53,514 nucleotides of DNA from Achromobacter sp. Bel (GTDB lineage Bacteria; Pseudomonadota; Gammaproteobacteria; Burkholderiales; Burkholderiaceae_B), in NCBI RefSeq assembly GCF_012928505.1, contig NZ_JABBJN010000040.1, positions 1 to 53,514 on the forward strand, written 5' to 3'. The position numbers and the translations under genes were made by a program. Positions within the stretch are counted from its first letter, which is position 1; each line of letters begins with the position of its first letter. This document shows positions 17,650 to 24,600 of this stretch, one piece after another. The notes under the pieces are model-generated. The model was not told the DNA's origin, did no database searches, and was given only the letters and a program-made list of their open reading frames with translations.

Positions 17650-18642
17650 TTATTTGTTGGATTTGGCCTTGGCGGCGATCACGGCGTCATAGAGCGCCTG
17701 GCCGTTAGGCGCATCGCCGACCAGCTTCTTCACGACCGGCCGCGTGGCCTGCACCAGGGAGTCGATGTCGTTCGGATAGACGACCGTGATGCCCTTGTCC
17801 GCCATGGTCTTCATCCCTTCATCGTAGACTTTCTTGTAATAGTCGCGGGCGTAGGCCATGGCTTCATCGGCCGACTCCTTCACGATCTTCTGCTCGCTCT
17901 CGGAGAGGGAGTCCCAGCGCGTCTTGGACATGACCAGCAGCGCCGGGTGGATATTGATGTGCGTCATATTGAAGTACTTGGACACCTCGATGAACTTGTC
18001 AGACACGAACTGGTCCGGCGTGGTCTCGCCGCCGTCGATGACCTTCTGCTGCAGCGCCAGGTACAGTTCGGAATACGCCATCGGGGTGGCCTGCGCGCCC
18101 AGGGTCTTGTAGCTTTCGACGTAGCCCGGCGACTGGATGACGCGAATTTTCATGCCCTTCAGGTCGCCAGCGGAATTGACGGCCCGGTTGCCGAAGACAT
18201 TGCGTTCGATGGCCGAAAACCAGCCCAGGCCAACAAGGCCATACTTGGGAAGGATGTCCATGAACTTGTCGCCGACGGGGCCAGCCAGGATTTCATTGGC
18301 TTGCTGGACGTTGTCGAACAGAAATGGCGTGTCAAAGACCAGGAATTCCTTCACCACGTTGTTCAGGGCTGGTTGACCTGTGACGAACAGGTCGGTCGCA
18401 CCGGCCACGGCGCCCTGGATCATGGTGAGTTCGCCGCCTAATTGCGAGTGAGGGAACACCGTGACGTTGATTTTCCCGTTTGATTTCGCTTTGAGGATAT
18501 CGGCAAATTTTTGCGTGCCGACGTGAAACGGGCTGTCTGTCGTCAGCGTGTGCCCCACATCCATGTTCAACGCATGCGAGGGCGCCGACAGCAGCGAAAG
18601 GCCGATGGCTCCGGCTCCAATGATCTTCTTGAGCATGTTCAT
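17650..18642 (-). CDS. dctP: TRAP transporter substrate-binding protein, DctP family
   Basis: 330 residues from the ATG at 18642, which follows AGGAGAC at good spacing. A signal peptide ends near APSHA. The mature protein shows DctP features: LTTDSPFHVGTQKFADILKA, FPHSQLGGELTMIQGAVAGATD, and the conserved arginine in GMKIRVIQSPGYVESYKTLGA that clamps the substrate carboxylate, then PMAYSELYLALQQKVIDGGE. It delivers a sugar acid to DctQM in the inner membrane. Context (udh, lactonase) suggests a hexuronate or related aldonate. Confidence 0.95.
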   Translation of the reverse strand: MNMLKKIIGAGAIGLSLLSAPSHALNMDVGHTLTTDSPFHVGTQKFADILKAKSNGKINVTVFPHSQLGGELTMIQGAVAGATDLFVTGQPALNNVVKEFLVFDTPFLFDNVQQANEILAGPVGDKFMDILPKYGLVGLGWFSAIERNVFGNRAVNSAGDLKGMKIRVIQSPGYVESYKTLGAQATPMAYSELYLALQQKVIDGGETTPDQFVSDKFIEVSKYFNMTHINIHPALLVMSKTRWDSLSESEQKIVKESADEAMAYARDYYKKVYDEGMKTMADKGITVVYPNDIDSLVQATRPVVKKLVGDAPNGQALYDAVIAAKAKSNK

Positions 18643-18714
18643 TGTTTGTCTCCTGGGTGATTCTGAATTTGATGTTCTTTTCAATGCGCACCGTGCGACC
18701 GCCCGGCGCGCGAC

Positions 18715-19986
18715 CTATAGAAACGCGGTACTGAGACTGGGCACGTAAGAGATGATCAGGATGTCGACGATCAGCACGGCCAGGAAAAGCACCAGGTAGC
18801 GGGCCAATTGATGCATCTTCAATTGCGCGACCTCGCACACCACGAACAGATTCACGCCTACTGGCGGGGTCACCATGCCGACGGCCAGGTTGGTAATCAC
18901 GATCATGCCGAAATGAATCGGGTCGATGCCGAATGCCACGCTGATGGGCGCCAGGATCGGCACGATGATCAGGATCGCCGCCAGCGCTTCGATGAACATG
19001 CCAACGAAGAACAACATGACGTTGACCAGCAACAGGAAGACGATGGGATTGGTGGTTACCGATCCCAGCATGGCGGCGACGCGCTGCGGCACCTGATTGA
19101 TTGTCAGGAGGTAGGCGAACACTGCGGCAAAGGCGACGATCAGCAGGATGATCGCGGACATCACCGCGGCCCGGCCGAAGATGCCGAGCAAGTTCCGGGG
19201 CGTGATTTCCTTGTAGACGAACATCCCCAGCGCCAGGCCGTAAAGCACGGCGACGCAGGACGCTTCGGTCGGCGTGAACAGGCCGCCATAGATGCCGCCA
19301 AGAATGATCACGGGCATCATCAGTGCCAGCATGGCGTCTCGCAAGGCCGTCAGCACGCCTTTGGTCCATTCCTTCAGGCTCAGCACGCGCACGGCGTCAA
19401 AGCCCTTGATGCTGGCAATCACGCAGACCGTCAGGATCAGTGACAGGGCGATCAAAAGCCCTGGCAGGATGCCCGCAATGAATAGCGCGCCAACCGATAC
19501 GTTGGCCGTCAGCGCATAGACGACCATGGGAATGGAGGGCGGGATGATGGCCCCCAGTTCCCCCGAGGACGCCGCGATCGACGCGGCGAAGGATCGCGGA
19601 TAGCCCTTTTTCTCCATTTCGGGAATCAGCACCGAGCCGATTGCCGCCGTGGTTGCCGATGACGATCCGGACACGGTGGCAAACAGCAAGGAGGTGAGCA
19701 CCGCAACCGCGCCCAGGCCGCCGCGGATCCAGCCGACGAACGCGTTGGCCAGCTGGACCAGCCTTCGCGCGACGCCGCCCGACTGCATGAGATGGCCCGC
19801 CAGGATGAAGAACGGCACGGCCATCAGGCTGAATGAATCCAGCGATTGGAAGGCCATCTGCACGACGATCAGCAGCGACCGGTCACCCGATTGCAACGCC
19901 ATTGCCGCGGACAGCCCCAGCGCGGTCATGATGGGCGCACCGATCAGCATGATCACGAAAAACGACAAGCCAAGCACCAAAATCAT
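18715..19986 (-). CDS. dctM: TRAP transporter large permease, DctM family
   Basis: 423 residues, almost entirely hydrophobic, of the usual 12-helix DctM length. The family segments SGSSSATTAAIGSVLIPEM and GAIIPPSIPMVVYA in the first half, and FTPTEASCVAVLYGL and NLAVGMVTPPVGVNLFV in the second, are the two substrate hairpin regions. It imports the sugar acid with sodium ions, fed by DctP. Its ATG overlaps the dctQ TGA by 4 nt. The gene extends to 18715, 72 nt before dctP. Confidence 0.96.
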   Translation of the reverse strand: MILVLGLSFFVIMLIGAPIMTALGLSAAMALQSGDRSLLIVVQMAFQSLDSFSLMAVPFFILAGHLMQSGGVARRLVQLANAFVGWIRGGLGAVAVLTSLLFATVSGSSSATTAAIGSVLIPEMEKKGYPRSFAASIAASSGELGAIIPPSIPMVVYALTANVSVGALFIAGILPGLLIALSLILTVCVIASIKGFDAVRVLSLKEWTKGVLTALRDAMLALMMPVIILGGIYGGLFTPTEASCVAVLYGLALGMFVYKEITPRNLLGIFGRAAVMSAIILLIVAFAAVFAYLLTINQVPQRVAAMLGSVTTNPIVFLLLVNVMLFFVGMFIEALAAILIIVPILAPISVAFGIDPIHFGMIVITNLAVGMVTPPVGVNLFVVCEVAQLKMHQLARYLVLFLAVLIVDILIISYVPSLSTAFL

Positions 19987-20573
19987 AATGCCCCCTCGAC
20001 ACTGTTCTTGATTTCCATGGCTTCTTCCATTTCCGCCGATTCCCGTTGCGGCGATTCCACATTCAGCAGCTCTTTGGCCGCATTCGTGAGGGTGTTCGCG
20101 CACATGAGCAGGCAGCCGATCGCCATCGACGCGTACACATAGGCCATCGGCATTTCGATCGCGGGCGACCATTGCTTGAAGCCCAGCTCAATCAGCCGGA
20201 TGGATTTCCAGACCAGCAGCAGCGCCAGCGCCAAAGTCAGGAGATGGGACAGCAGCCGCAGCCAGCGGGCAATCCGCTCCGGGACCAGGCTGGCGAATAC
20301 GTCGACCCCAATCAGGCGCAGGTGGTAGGCGGCCACCGCCCCGCCGATGAAGACGCTTCCAACCATCAGGAAACGCGCAAGTTCTTCGGCCCATGGAGTG
20401 GACAGGGAGATGCCGGTATAGGTGTAGAGCAGCCGGGTGAAAACAGAAATTGAAACGGCGGCGATCATGCCGAGAAGAAAAAGCCCGCTGCATTTTTCCG
20501 CGGCGTTGTTGATGGAATCCATGGTCCGTTGCAGCGCCAGGAACTTTCTGTGGGAGGCCGAGAGTCTGTTCAT
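19983..20573 (-). CDS. dctQ: TRAP transporter small permease, DctQ family
   Basis: 196 residues. The ATG at 20573 follows GGAGGGG. Four hydrophobic segments and the family motif WAEELARFLMVGSVFIGGAVA identify DctQ, which scaffolds DctM in the inner membrane. A 3'-end ATGA overlap couples it to dctM. It has a slightly extended N-terminus before the first helix and an acidic C-terminal tail (QRESAEMEEAMEIKN). Confidence 0.94.
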   Translation of the reverse strand: MNRLSASHRKFLALQRTMDSINNAAEKCSGLFLLGMIAAVSISVFTRLLYTYTGISLSTPWAEELARFLMVGSVFIGGAVAAYHLRLIGVDVFASLVPERIARWLRLLSHLLTLALALLLVWKSIRLIELGFKQWSPAIEMPMAYVYASMAIGCLLMCANTLTNAAKELLNVESPQRESAEMEEAMEIKNSVEGAL

Positions 20574-20697
20574 CGCGCCCCTCCGTTTTTCTTGTCTCGC
20601 TTCATCAAATCTCCCCTTGGTCCTTGATAGGAATCCGCACTGCAGATTTGCGTTGTTGGTTTGTTCTTTGAATGCTGCGCGTGCCGTGTAGCGGGTG

Positions 20698-21633
20698 TTA
20701 GTGGGTCGCCTCTTCATCCGAGAGGATTCGCGCGGCCTTCAGGAGCGCCGCTTCGTATCGGCGCTGCTCGACCGCCACTTGTTCGGGCGTCCATTGGTAG
20801 AAGCCGCGCAAGGTGGGGGACTTCACGCCTATGTCGCCGTCGGCGACCAGTTTGCGCATATAGGCGCTGGGCTGCTGGTCGGTGCGCAGGTAGGGATACA
20901 TCGTCGTCGCCGCCGCGCAATGGATGTCGATGCCGGCCAGGTCCTTTTGCAGCAGCGGGCCGGCCGCGATGTACCGGAACCCGAACCCGTAGCGCACCGC
21001 GGCGTCTACGTCTTGCGCCGACGCGAAGCCCTCTTCGACCAAGGCGATTGCTTCGCGCATCAAGGCATGCTGAATGCGGTTGGCAAGAAACCCCGGGATA
21101 TCGCGCTTGACCCGAATCGGCTTTTTCCCAACCTCGCGCATGATGGCGCTGACGTGGTCGGCGGTCGATGCATCGGAGGCGGCGCTGCAGACCACCTCCA
21201 CCGCCGGCACCAGATGGGCCGGCATGAAAAAGTGCAGCCCGAGCATCCGGCCCTGCGTCGCCAGGCCCGTCGCGATCTGGCTTATCGGAAAGCTGGAGGA
21301 GTTGCTGGTCAACGGCGTCGGGGCCGCGCACAGGGTTTCAAGTTCGGCAAAGACTGCCTGCTTGAGTTCGAGATCTTCGAATACGCATTCAATGACGATA
21401 TCGACGCCGGTCCAGTCGACGTCCCTCAACGCGTCATGGATGGCGGGCGGAGCTTCGTGCCCCTCCGCGCCCAGCGCTTGGGCTGCCGCCCCTACTTTTC
21501 CAGGCAAGGCCCGACGCGCCGCCGCATCCGGCTCGACGACGTGGACTCGCCACCCGGCCACATTGAACATGGCTGCGACCGCGCATCCCATGGTTCCGCC
21601 GCCCACCACCACCATCTTTCTGATGCTGCTCAT
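20698..21633 (-). CDS. 3-hydroxyacyl-CoA dehydrogenase-family hydroxyacid dehydrogenase
   Basis: 311 residues. NAD loop GGGTMG at 11-16; ECVFEDLELKQAVFAELE; the substrate loop TSNSSSFPIS; GLHFFMPAHLVPAVEV with the catalytic His; then the helical C-terminal domain with IPGFLANRIQHALMREAIAL and a conserved GFGFRYIAAGPLLQKDLAG. Within the family this resembles the lambda-crystallin / L-gulonate 3-dehydrogenase branch, and being first in a sugar-acid operon it more likely oxidises a sugar acid or hydroxyacid than a fatty acyl-CoA. It starts the minus-strand operon, divergent from a LysR gene. Confidence 0.85.
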   Translation of the reverse strand: MSSIRKMVVVGGGTMGCAVAAMFNVAGWRVHVVEPDAAARRALPGKVGAAAQALGAEGHEAPPAIHDALRDVDWTGVDIVIECVFEDLELKQAVFAELETLCAAPTPLTSNSSSFPISQIATGLATQGRMLGLHFFMPAHLVPAVEVVCSAASDASTADHVSAIMREVGKKPIRVKRDIPGFLANRIQHALMREAIALVEEGFASAQDVDAAVRYGFGFRYIAAGPLLQKDLAGIDIHCAAATTMYPYLRTDQQPSAYMRKLVADGDIGVKSPTLRGFYQWTPEQVAVEQRRYEAALLKAARILSDEEATH

Positions 21634-21711
21634 CGTCTGTTCCTGGTTAGAAGCCTGGTCAATTGATGCACCACAATTTACATAGGCGGTAGCGATTGGT
21701 AAAATTCAAAT

Positions 21712-21742
21712 AAACGAATAGAGTTTTCAAAAAAACGAATAG
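21712..21742. promoter_or_regulatory. Paired direct repeats in LysR divergent promoter
   Basis: AAACGAATAG occurs at 21712-21721 and 21733-21742, 21 bp apart (two helical turns), in the 144-bp AT-rich gap between the dehydrogenase and LysR genes. Same-face spacing suggests a regulator-binding site. Confidence 0.45.
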
Positions 21743-21777
21743 TTCATCTGTCGCGACGTCGAACCGGGAGGGCGGTA

Positions 21778-22671
21778 ATGCTGGGCGATCTCAAGCAGTT
21801 GCGCGCGTTTCTCGCGATCGCCCGCCTGGGCAACTTCACCCGGGCCGCGTATGAACTGAACATCTCCCAGTCCGCGCTGACCATCCAGATCCAGCAGCTT
21901 GAGACGCACTTGCGCACGCAGCTGTTCGACCGCAATCGCAGAAGCGTGACGCTGACGCCGCACGGCCAGGAACTGTTCTCCCGGATCGAACGCCTGGTTG
22001 CCGAAATCGAAGACCTGGTCACCCATGCCCGGGAGGCGAACGATCCGGACCGGGGCACCGTGACCGTGGCAGCGTTGCCATCGGTGGCCGCGGGCCTGCT
22101 GCCTCGCGCGATCCATCGGCTCAATCGCGACTACCCGCGTATCACGGTCCGCATCCGAGACACCGTGGCCGCTCGCCTGACCTACATGATCCGAAACGGC
22201 GAGGTGGATTTCGGCGTTGGCAGTCCGGTCAAACGCGATCAGGAGCTGGTCTGGGAGAAATTGATGACCGACCGCTTTTGCGCCTTTGTTGCGCCGGACT
22301 ACCCGTGGACGACGCGGGATTCCGTCACGCTTAAGGACTTGGCCGCGCCGCCGCTTATCCTGCCTGTCAGGGAAAGCAGCATTCGCATGCACATCGAGGC
22401 CGCGGCCGACAAACACAAGATCTCACTGCCCGCGGCCTACGAGGCGGTCTACAACTCGACCATCATTGCGATGGCGGCTCAGGGGCTCGGAGTGGCCATC
22501 CTTTCAGAGCTGGTGGTGCGCGGAGGCGACGCGCAGCGCCTGCGGCGCATTTCGATCGAGAATCCCCCCCTGTACCGCTTCATCGGCATCTTGCGCCGGG
22601 CGGGCCGGTCGCTGTCCCGGCCCGCCGAGCTGCTCATCGGCGCCTTGCGCGAAGTGGCAAGCGCGGACTGA
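21778..22671 (+). CDS. LysR-type transcriptional regulator of the sugar-acid operon
   Basis: 297 residues. The ATG at 21778 follows GGGAGGG. Winged HTH at 3-62 (LKQLRAFLAIARLGNFTRAA, SQSALTIQIQQLE, LFDRNRRSVTLTPHG), effector domain from about 90 (TVTVAALPSVAAGLLP...). It is divergent from the dehydrogenase-TRAP-udh-lactonase operon and so is its likely activator, possibly binding an uronate or its lactone as inducer. It is the last gene before the capsule leader region; a link to capsule control is only speculation. Confidence 0.93.
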   Translation: MLGDLKQLRAFLAIARLGNFTRAAYELNISQSALTIQIQQLETHLRTQLFDRNRRSVTLTPHGQELFSRIERLVAEIEDLVTHAREANDPDRGTVTVAALPSVAAGLLPRAIHRLNRDYPRITVRIRDTVAARLTYMIRNGEVDFGVGSPVKRDQELVWEKLMTDRFCAFVAPDYPWTTRDSVTLKDLAAPPLILPVRESSIRMHIEAAADKHKISLPAAYEAVYNSTIIAMAAQGLGVAILSELVVRGGDAQRLRRISIENPPLYRFIGILRRAGRSLSRPAELLIGALREVASAD

Positions 22672-23283
22672 GGGCCACGCCTGAGCGGGCGGCTGCTAGC
22701 GAATTTCCAGGCGCGCGGCAGGCGGGTATTAAACATAAGGTTGGTCGATGTTTCCAATTAAGAGGTAATGGAAGGGATCGACCCTGAAAGTCCGCGGATT
22801 TGGGGACGCGCGGCCGCGCTGACCCGCGCACTATAGGTCCAATATGCGGGGAGATCAGGACATTTACCTCATCATTACCCCGGGTCATTAATAAATAATA
22901 GCCGCTGGGGTATTATGTCTTTTCAGTTTGGTTAAACAAAAACAAGAAAAACGCTTTTTAATATTTGCTAACAACCTGGCCGCCCGGTCATGTTGCCGTT
23001 TGTGTAATGAATGTAATTATTTGAGGGATATCCCGGGTTTATTACGGGCATCTCTGATTTATTTCCACAGCAATAAAAATTTTTAGAAAAAAGTTTGCTG
23101 TCGGCGCCCTCTACCATTCGTTGGCTCGTCATACCCCGCATTTAAAGGGGTATCCAGCTGTAATCATTTATAAGCAATACGTCCGCCCGAATAGCACAAA
23201 GTTATTTCGATTTCACGTCGATAACTTGTCGCCGGGCATCGATTTCTAGTGTCTCCGACACGACGAAAACAGTGAGGTCCCCC
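22672..23283 (+). promoter_or_regulatory. AT-rich capsule-operon leader (612 bp without a gene)
   Basis: No credible gene. From about 22860 the sequence turns AT-rich, unlike anything else in the window except the hipBA and lrp-glmS promoters. It holds a 6-bp inverted repeat ATAATA-N10-TATTAT (22895-22916), an A5T5 tract (23075-23084), TATAAG at 23169-23174 as a possible -10, and a hairpin at 23131-23153. Long AT-rich leaders before capsule operons are usual sites for nucleoid proteins and regulators; tviA, which regulates Vi expression in Salmonella, is absent here. The exact promoter could not be fixed. Confidence 0.5.
23131..23153 (+). promoter_or_regulatory. Leader hairpin ATACCCC/GGGGTAT
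   Basis: A perfect 7-bp inverted repeat with a 9-nt AT-rich loop, 131 nt before the tviB-like start. The heptamer GGGGTAT recurs at 22907-22913 in the same leader. No T-tract follows, so it is an operator or RNA structure rather than a terminator. Confidence 0.4.
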
Positions 23284-24561
23284 GTGGTAAAGAGAATCGC
23301 AGTGTGTGGCCTTGGATATGTCGGCCTGCCCGTAGCCGTCGCATTTTCCAAGCGCTTTGATGTCATCGGCTTTGATGTGGATAAGCGGCGAATTGCGCGG
23401 CTGAAAGAAGGCGATGACTGGACTGGCGAAATCGAACGCGACGCATTGCTGGCTTCTCCCATGCAGTTCACCGACCAAGTGACCGAATTGGAAGGCTGCG
23501 ACTTTTTCGTCGTCGCGGTGCCGACACCGGTCGACGAGAAAAACAACCCCGATTTTTCCTTGCTGGTCCGGGCGTGCCGCTCGATCGGCCCCGTGCTGCG
23601 CCCGGGATGCATCGTGGTCTTCGAATCCACCGTACACCCCGGCGCGACCGAGGAAATCTGCGGCCCCGAGCTGGAAAAAGTGTCGGGCTTGCGTTGCGGC
23701 ATCGACTTCAAGTTGGGATACAGCCCTGAACGGATCAATCCGGGCGACCGCGAGCATCCGCTCGAGAAGATCGTCAAGATTGTGTCCGGCCAGGACGAGG
23801 AATCGCTGGAAACCATCGCCGGCGTCTACGAGAAGATCATCGACGCAGGCGTGCACCGCGCCTCTTCGATCAAGGTAGCCGAGGCCGCGAAGGTGCTTGA
23901 GAACACGCAGCGCGATATCAACATCGCGTTGATGAACGAAATGTCGAAGATTTGCGACCTGGTCGGCATCCGCACGTCGGAAGTGCTGGCTGCGGCCGGC
24001 ACCAAGTGGAACTTCCTGAAGTTCACGCCCGGCCTGGTCGGCGGCCATTGCATCGGCGTCGACCCGTACTACCTGACCTCCAAGGCGCAGGAACTCGGCT
24101 ATCACCCCGAGGTCATCCTGTCGGGCCGCCGCATCAATGACGGCATGGCCAATCACGTTGCCTCGCGGATCGTCCAGACCTTGGCCCGCAATGGGCGCCT
24201 GAATGCGTCGACCCGGGTCGGCATCCTGGGGATGACGTTCAAGGAGAACGTCCCCGACATCCGCAACTCGAAAGTGGTCGACCTCTACAACGCCCTGGGC
24301 AAATACGGCATTACGCCCGTCGCGTGCGACCCCATGGCCGACGCGGGCCAAATGGAGCACGAGTACGGCATCAAGCTCGTCGAGCGCGGCGAGTTCCGCG
24401 ACATGGACGTGTTGATCCTTGCGGTTCCGCACCGCGAAACGATGGATGCCATTTGGGACGACATGCCCAGCCTGGTCAAGAGCGGCGGCATGGTCTGCGA
24501 CCTGAAATCCGTGCTTGACAGCAAACGGCTTGCCGCCGACCTCTTGTACTGGACTCTCTAA
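23284..24561 (+). CDS. tviB: UDP-N-acetylhexosamine 6-dehydrogenase (TviB/WbpO type)
   Basis: 425 residues from a GTG at 23284 that follows GAGG by 6 nt; an in-frame GTG at 23272 is a weaker alternative. It oxidises UDP-GlcNAc or UDP-GalNAc to the uronic acid with two NAD+. Rossmann loop GLGYVG at 9-14, catalytic Cys256 in GGHCIGVDPYYL, C-terminal GMTFKENVPDIRNSKV. VPTPVDEKNNPD and SPERINPGDREHPLEKIVKI mark the HexNAc branch rather than glucose. First gene of the capsule operon; the next gene is 39 nt on. No TviC-type 4-epimerase follows, so UDP-GalNAc (WbpO-like) is a possible substrate. Confidence 0.9.
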   Translation: MVKRIAVCGLGYVGLPVAVAFSKRFDVIGFDVDKRRIARLKEGDDWTGEIERDALLASPMQFTDQVTELEGCDFFVVAVPTPVDEKNNPDFSLLVRACRSIGPVLRPGCIVVFESTVHPGATEEICGPELEKVSGLRCGIDFKLGYSPERINPGDREHPLEKIVKIVSGQDEESLETIAGVYEKIIDAGVHRASSIKVAEAAKVLENTQRDINIALMNEMSKICDLVGIRTSEVLAAAGTKWNFLKFTPGLVGGHCIGVDPYYLTSKAQELGYHPEVILSGRRINDGMANHVASRIVQTLARNGRLNASTRVGILGMTFKENVPDIRNSKVVDLYNALGKYGITPVACDPMADAGQMEHEYGIKLVERGEFRDMDVLILAVPHRETMDAIWDDMPSLVKSGGMVCDLKSVLDSKRLAADLLYWTL

Positions 24562-24600
24562 GTTCGGTCTCGCTACCCATCACTGCAGGAGAGACCCTGA

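Noticed and set aside
21685..21694. GGCGGTAGCG, identical to the core of the ops element that recruits RfaH to capsule/LPS operons
   Set aside because: It lies 1.6 kb from the capsule start, upstream of a LysR gene, and the match does not continue to the usual GTG tail; likely chance.
22820..22887. TGACCCG and CGGGTCA inverted repeat 54 nt apart in the capsule leader
   Set aside because: Arms are only 7 bp with a long spacer and no supporting flanks; too common by chance in GC-rich DNA.
22634..22888. An 84-codon minus-strand frame across the LysR 3' end and leader start
   Set aside because: No Shine-Dalgarno, no recognisable domain, and half of it is antisense to the LysR gene.
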